Source: Methanomassiliicoccaceae archaeon
GTDB lineage: Archaea; Thermoplasmatota; Thermoplasmata; Methanomassiliicoccales; Methanomethylophilaceae
Direction of reading: 5' to 3'
Assembly (NCBI GenBank): GCA_003550345.1
Contig: PUJZ01000032.1
Location: forward strand, 1 to 43,189
DNA: 43,189 bases
Shown piece by piece: positions 41,142 through 43,189 of the stretch; position 1 is the first letter of the stretch; every line of letters starts with the position of its first letter. Under the pieces are notes generated by a model. The model ran no database searches. It was not told the origin of the DNA and worked only from the letters and a program-made list of their open reading frames with translations. The position numbers and the translations under genes are program-made.

Positions 41142-41181
41142 CTATATGAACATATTGTTCATTAGTGTATAGTATTGTACA
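41142..41181 (-). promoter_or_regulatory. trpB2 promoter with two dyad operators
   Basis: The TATA box (CATATAG on the minus strand, 41142-41148) is abutted by GAACA-TAT-TGTTC (41148-41160), a perfect 5-bp inverted repeat. Further upstream, TGTATAGTATTGTACA (41166-41181) is a partial dyad containing TGTACA (41176-41181), the core I recall for TrpY TRP boxes in Methanothermobacter. Repression of trpB2 by tryptophan is a reasonable inference. Confidence 0.5.
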
Positions 41182-41190
41182 TTATAGCCG

Positions 41191-41814
41191 CTAACGCCTG
41201 CTCAGTTCGACGCGGAAGCCGTCGCCGCGCAGGACCACGGTGCCCACATGCCTCGCCAGCTCCCTGCCCAGGACCAGCATCCTCTCCTCGCAGGAGCCAG
41301 GCTGGCTGCAGGCCCCGTCAGGGTCCTGCTGCAGAACGGCCATAGATGCCACGCTGGACACCGCCTCTCCCAGGGCGCAGACCTCATCAAGGCCGGGGCT
41401 GTCCCTGCAGACACTCCTGCGCACCACCACCTCCTTCCCGATGAGGGAGCCCAACGAGCGGTGGAAGTCCGGGCTCGCCATGCAGGGGCCGTCGCCCTCC
41501 CCTTCCGGGTCGCAGTTGAACACATAGGCGTCCACCAGGCCGGCCGTCTCCTCAATAAGTTCGGGCAGGAGCGGGGAGATGGACAGCTCCACCCTCTTGC
41601 CCATCCTCGAAAGGCCCCGGAGCAGCTCAAGGAGCTCGGCGGACTGGTCGCCCGGTTTGCCGGCGCTGATGGCGACGATGTCCACCTTCCTGTCCGCCGC
41701 CCTGAGGAGGAGCTCTTCGAGGCCCAGCGTGCATCCTTCGCGGCGCCCAGGCACGGCCCCGTCCATCAATATCCAAAGGCGTCCGCCCCTCCGGTGGCTG
41801 TCGACGATCCTCAT
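41191..41814 (-). CDS. Hypothetical protein, possible degenerate radical-SAM-like barrel
   Basis: This 207-residue protein is not assigned to a family. The segment GLEELLLRAADRKVDIVAIS then AGKPGDQSAELLELLRGLSRMG resembles the part of radical-SAM activases that follows the cluster motif (the D-x-V-x-x-S-G-G-E-P region). However, the C-x3-C-x2-C motif is absent, so it would not bind the usual 4Fe-4S cluster. Seven cysteines are scattered. The start at ATG 41814 overlaps the stop of the eIF2B-like gene (ATGA), so the two are co-transcribed. Confidence 0.6.
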   Translation of the reverse strand: MRIVDSHRRGGRLWILMDGAVPGRREGCTLGLEELLLRAADRKVDIVAISAGKPGDQSAELLELLRGLSRMGKRVELSISPLLPELIEETAGLVDAYVFNCDPEGEGDGPCMASPDFHRSLGSLIGKEVVVRRSVCRDSPGLDEVCALGEAVSSVASMAVLQQDPDGACSQPGSCEERMLVLGRELARHVGTVVLRGDGFRVELSRR

Positions 41815-42674
41815 CGGCCCATCCCGTCGAGCAACGGAGAGTACTTCCAAGTCCTGAACTTCTCCCTCAGGTCCTCTGGCCCACAGCTCCAGCGTTCCGT
41901 TATCACCCTGTCCACCAAGGAGGCCTCGAAGCTCTCGAACAGGGCGCTGCACCGTTTAAGGCAGGGGCCGATGGCGATGGTCTTGGCGGCGGAGTCCCCC
42001 ACGTCCTCGGGCACCATCTTCAGGGTGTCGCAGACCACCACGGTCGGCTTCCCCTCCTGACGGGCGGCGTGGGCCATGGCCCGGGAGCCGATCTTGTTGT
42101 AGACCTTGTGGGGAAGCACGGCATCGGCGCCGCAGAGGAACATGTCCACCTTCTTCATGCATTCGAAGGTCATGCTGTCGCTTATTATCTGGCATTCTAT
42201 ACCCCCGGCGGCGAGGCTGTCGGCGAACATCACCCCCTCGCCCATGGGAAGGGACTCGGCCACCTTGACGGTGACGTCCCTGCGGCGGGACAGCTCCGTC
42301 AGGCAGGCCTTGACGGTGGCCGAGTAGGAGTTCACCATCAGCGTTCCGGGGCTGAACTCCTCCGCGAACCTCTTGGCGATGATGTCCACCGAGTCGGAGT
42401 GGTGCTCGCGCACCCTCTTGAACTCCTCGAGGATGCGCCGGTCGTGCTCATAGTCCTCCAGGCTCAAAAGTATGAGGTTGGCGACGTTGTATAGGGGGGC
42501 CATCCTCCCCATGGAGGAGGCTATTCCGAGGGCGAGGTCCTTCCAACGCTCCCGGTCGGCGCCTCCTGACGCAGCGATCCTGACGATGTCCTCGAGGACG
42601 AACTCGATGATGGTGAAGGCCGAGCCGTTGCTCCTTTGGATCCTGTCCAACAGCTTGCCGACGCCGTCCTTCAT
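41811..42674 (-). CDS. eIF2B alpha/beta/delta-like protein (possible sugar-phosphate isomerase)
   Basis: This 287-residue protein belongs to the eIF2B-alpha / ribose-1,5-bisphosphate isomerase / methylthioribose-1-phosphate isomerase superfamily. It has an N-terminal helical half and a Rossmann half with VNSYSATVKACL near residues 113-124, VAESLPMGEGVMFADSL near 137-153, CGADAVL near 182 and NKIGSRAMAHAA near 193. The aspartate expected for isomerase activity may be the D of GADA. A translation or AMP-salvage role cannot be separated by sequence. TATA-like TTTATACA (about 42697-42704) lies about 26 nt before the ATG and overlaps the T-run after RNase P RNA. Confidence 0.8.
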   Translation of the reverse strand: MKDGVGKLLDRIQRSNGSAFTIIEFVLEDIVRIAASGGADRERWKDLALGIASSMGRMAPLYNVANLILLSLEDYEHDRRILEEFKRVREHHSDSVDIIAKRFAEEFSPGTLMVNSYSATVKACLTELSRRRDVTVKVAESLPMGEGVMFADSLAAGGIECQIISDSMTFECMKKVDMFLCGADAVLPHKVYNKIGSRAMAHAARQEGKPTVVVCDTLKMVPEDVGDSAAKTIAIGPCLKRCSALFESFEASLVDRVITERWSCGPEDLREKFRTWKYSPLLDGMGR

Positions 42675-42699
42675 GCCAGTATTAGCGTATAAGCTTGTA

Positions 42700-42706
42700 T
42701 AAAAAA
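42700..42706 (-). terminator. T-run ending RNase P RNA
   Basis: On the minus strand the RNase P RNA end is followed after about 14 nt by GTTTTTTATAC. The T-run is a likely terminator. The last Ts and following bases also form the probable TATA box of the eIF2B-like gene. Confidence 0.5.
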
Positions 42707-42719
42707 CAATTGTTTATGT

Positions 42720-43020
42720 GTCAGGTGAGGGTAGTAGGCCCCCTTCTGTTTCAGGCGACATTCAACTGCGCACCCTACCCGCCGGTCGCTGGGCGCTCAT
42801 CCCGGCTGTTCGGGCTTGCTCCGGTGGGGAGTCGCCGTTTCACCAAATCCTCCAGGAACGTCATCGCCGCGCGAATCATCCTTGGCCGGAGGCTGTGTCG
42901 TTTCTGAGCCCTTGCCCGGGCTCTCGCCCGGTCGGATTTCCCGACCCACCTGCCCAGTGGAGGAGGGACCTTCCTCAGCCGGACCTTGGTCCTACCGTCG
43001 GTCGCCCTCCCTCTCCTGAC
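42720..43020 (-). ncRNA. rnpB: RNase P RNA
   Basis: The minus strand gives an RNA of about 301 nt with the archaeal RNase P core. GTCAGG plus GAGGG at the 5' end pairs with CCCTC plus CCTGAC at the 3' end (helix P1). GAGGAAGGTCC matches conserved region I; GGTGAAACGGCG and CCGGAGCAAGCCC match the P10-P11 region; ACAGAAGGGGGCCTACTAC matches conserved region V. It is the catalytic RNA that trims 5' ends of pre-tRNAs. A TATA-like box at 43044-43052 lies about 28 nt upstream. Open frames across it on both strands are chance. Confidence 0.95.
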
Positions 43021-43040
43021 ATCATCGCCTAGAGATGATG
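43020..43040. promoter_or_regulatory. Inverted repeat at the rnpB transcription start
   Basis: CATCATC (43020-43026) and GATGATG (43034-43040) form a perfect 7-bp inverted repeat with a 7-bp centre. It sits between the rnpB TATA box and the start of the P1 helix, so it may be an operator or a short leader hairpin. Confidence 0.35.
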
Positions 43041-43101
43041 CCCTATTTATTTCCAACGGAAGGGAAAACTTAATAACGACAGCCTTATTGTCCTCGCTAA
43101 A

Positions 43102-43189
43102 GCAGGGGTAGCCAAGCCTGGCCAACGGCGCAAGGTTGAGGGCCTTGTCCTGTAGAGGTCCGTGGGTTCGAATCCCATCCCCTGCACCA
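43102..43189 (+). tRNA. tRNA-Leu (anticodon GAG)
   Basis: A class II cloverleaf with acceptor GCAGGGG/CCCCTGC, anticodon stem CAAGG/CCTTG with loop TTGAGGG (anticodon GAG, leucine), a long variable arm (TCCTGTAGAGGTCC) and T loop TTCGAAT. CCA is encoded and ends exactly at the window edge. A TATA-like TTAATAAC lies at about 43070-43077, about 28 nt upstream. No intron is seen. Confidence 0.95.

Noticed and set aside
42718-43125. Open frames on both strands across the RNase P RNA region
   Set aside because: The conserved RNase P core motifs and P1 helix explain the region; the frames have no protein features.
1-43189. CRISPR arrays, insertion sequences, integrases, attachment sites
   Set aside because: No regularly spaced repeats, transposase or integrase motifs, or terminal inverted repeats were seen; both tRNA genes are intact with no duplicated 3' ends nearby.

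Overview
The window is high-GC archaeal DNA from a hydrogen-dependent methylotrophic methanogen, most likely of the order Methanomassiliicoccales (Thermoplasmata). It carries the methyl-coenzyme M reductase operon in the order mcrB-mcrD-mcrG-mcrA, with mcrC moved to a separate activation operon. It also has a corrinoid protein, a MtbA-type methylcobamide:CoM methyltransferase and a RamA-type corrinoid activase, plus archaeal SepF, RtcB, PUA and RNase P RNA genes. Promoters show archaeal TATA boxes. No mobile element, CRISPR array or integrase was seen. The genus cannot be fixed from this sequence alone.

Layout. (1) 1-13.5 kb is mostly housekeeping or unknown: a partial gene, a DUF1616 membrane protein with three repeats, a CPBP protease, a two-gene membrane operon, a PUA-SepF-HD operon, rtcB behind tRNA-His, argF, and a RecJ-like/YprB-like nuclease pair divergent from a phosphoesterase. 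(2) 13.5-20.6 kb is a corrinoid methyl-transfer island: corrinoid protein, HyuA-like protein with an inserted winged helix, MtbA-like transferase, RamA, DUF169 protein and an Lrp/AsnC regulator. No substrate-specific (B-type) methyltransferase is recognisable in it. (3) 20.6-26.6 kb holds ycaO (McrA thioglycine formation), then mcrBDGA and a DUF2098 gene, after a 268-bp regulatory region with a structured leader. (4) 26.7-29.4 kb holds small genes (PRC-barrel, unknown, AhpD-like, DUF6951-like) and a DUF4443-DUF2111 putative sensor-regulator. (5) 29.5-37.3 kb is one nine-gene operon for MCR activation: atwA, mcrC, mmp3, mmp6, mmp5, mmp15, mmp17, mmp7 and a DUF123 gene. (6) 37.4-43.2 kb holds a GlcD-like flavoprotein, a HAD phosphatase, trpB2, an unknown protein, an eIF2B-like protein, RNase P RNA and tRNA-Leu.

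How the genes work together. The island would move methyl groups through the corrinoid protein to coenzyme M (MtbA-like protein), with RamA re-reducing inactive cobalt. MCR then makes methane, and the neighbouring ycaO and activation operon modify and activate MCR. The most striking regulatory signal is a 21-bp partly palindromic element placed exactly 7 bp upstream of the TATA box in both the corrinoid-gene and mcr promoters, in opposite orientations. It suggests one regulator couples methyl-group entry to the terminal reductase. Many housekeeping genes have a TATA box about 25-28 nt before the start codon, suggesting leaderless mRNAs, whereas mcrB, the corrinoid gene, mtbA and the glcD-like gene have Shine-Dalgarno leaders.
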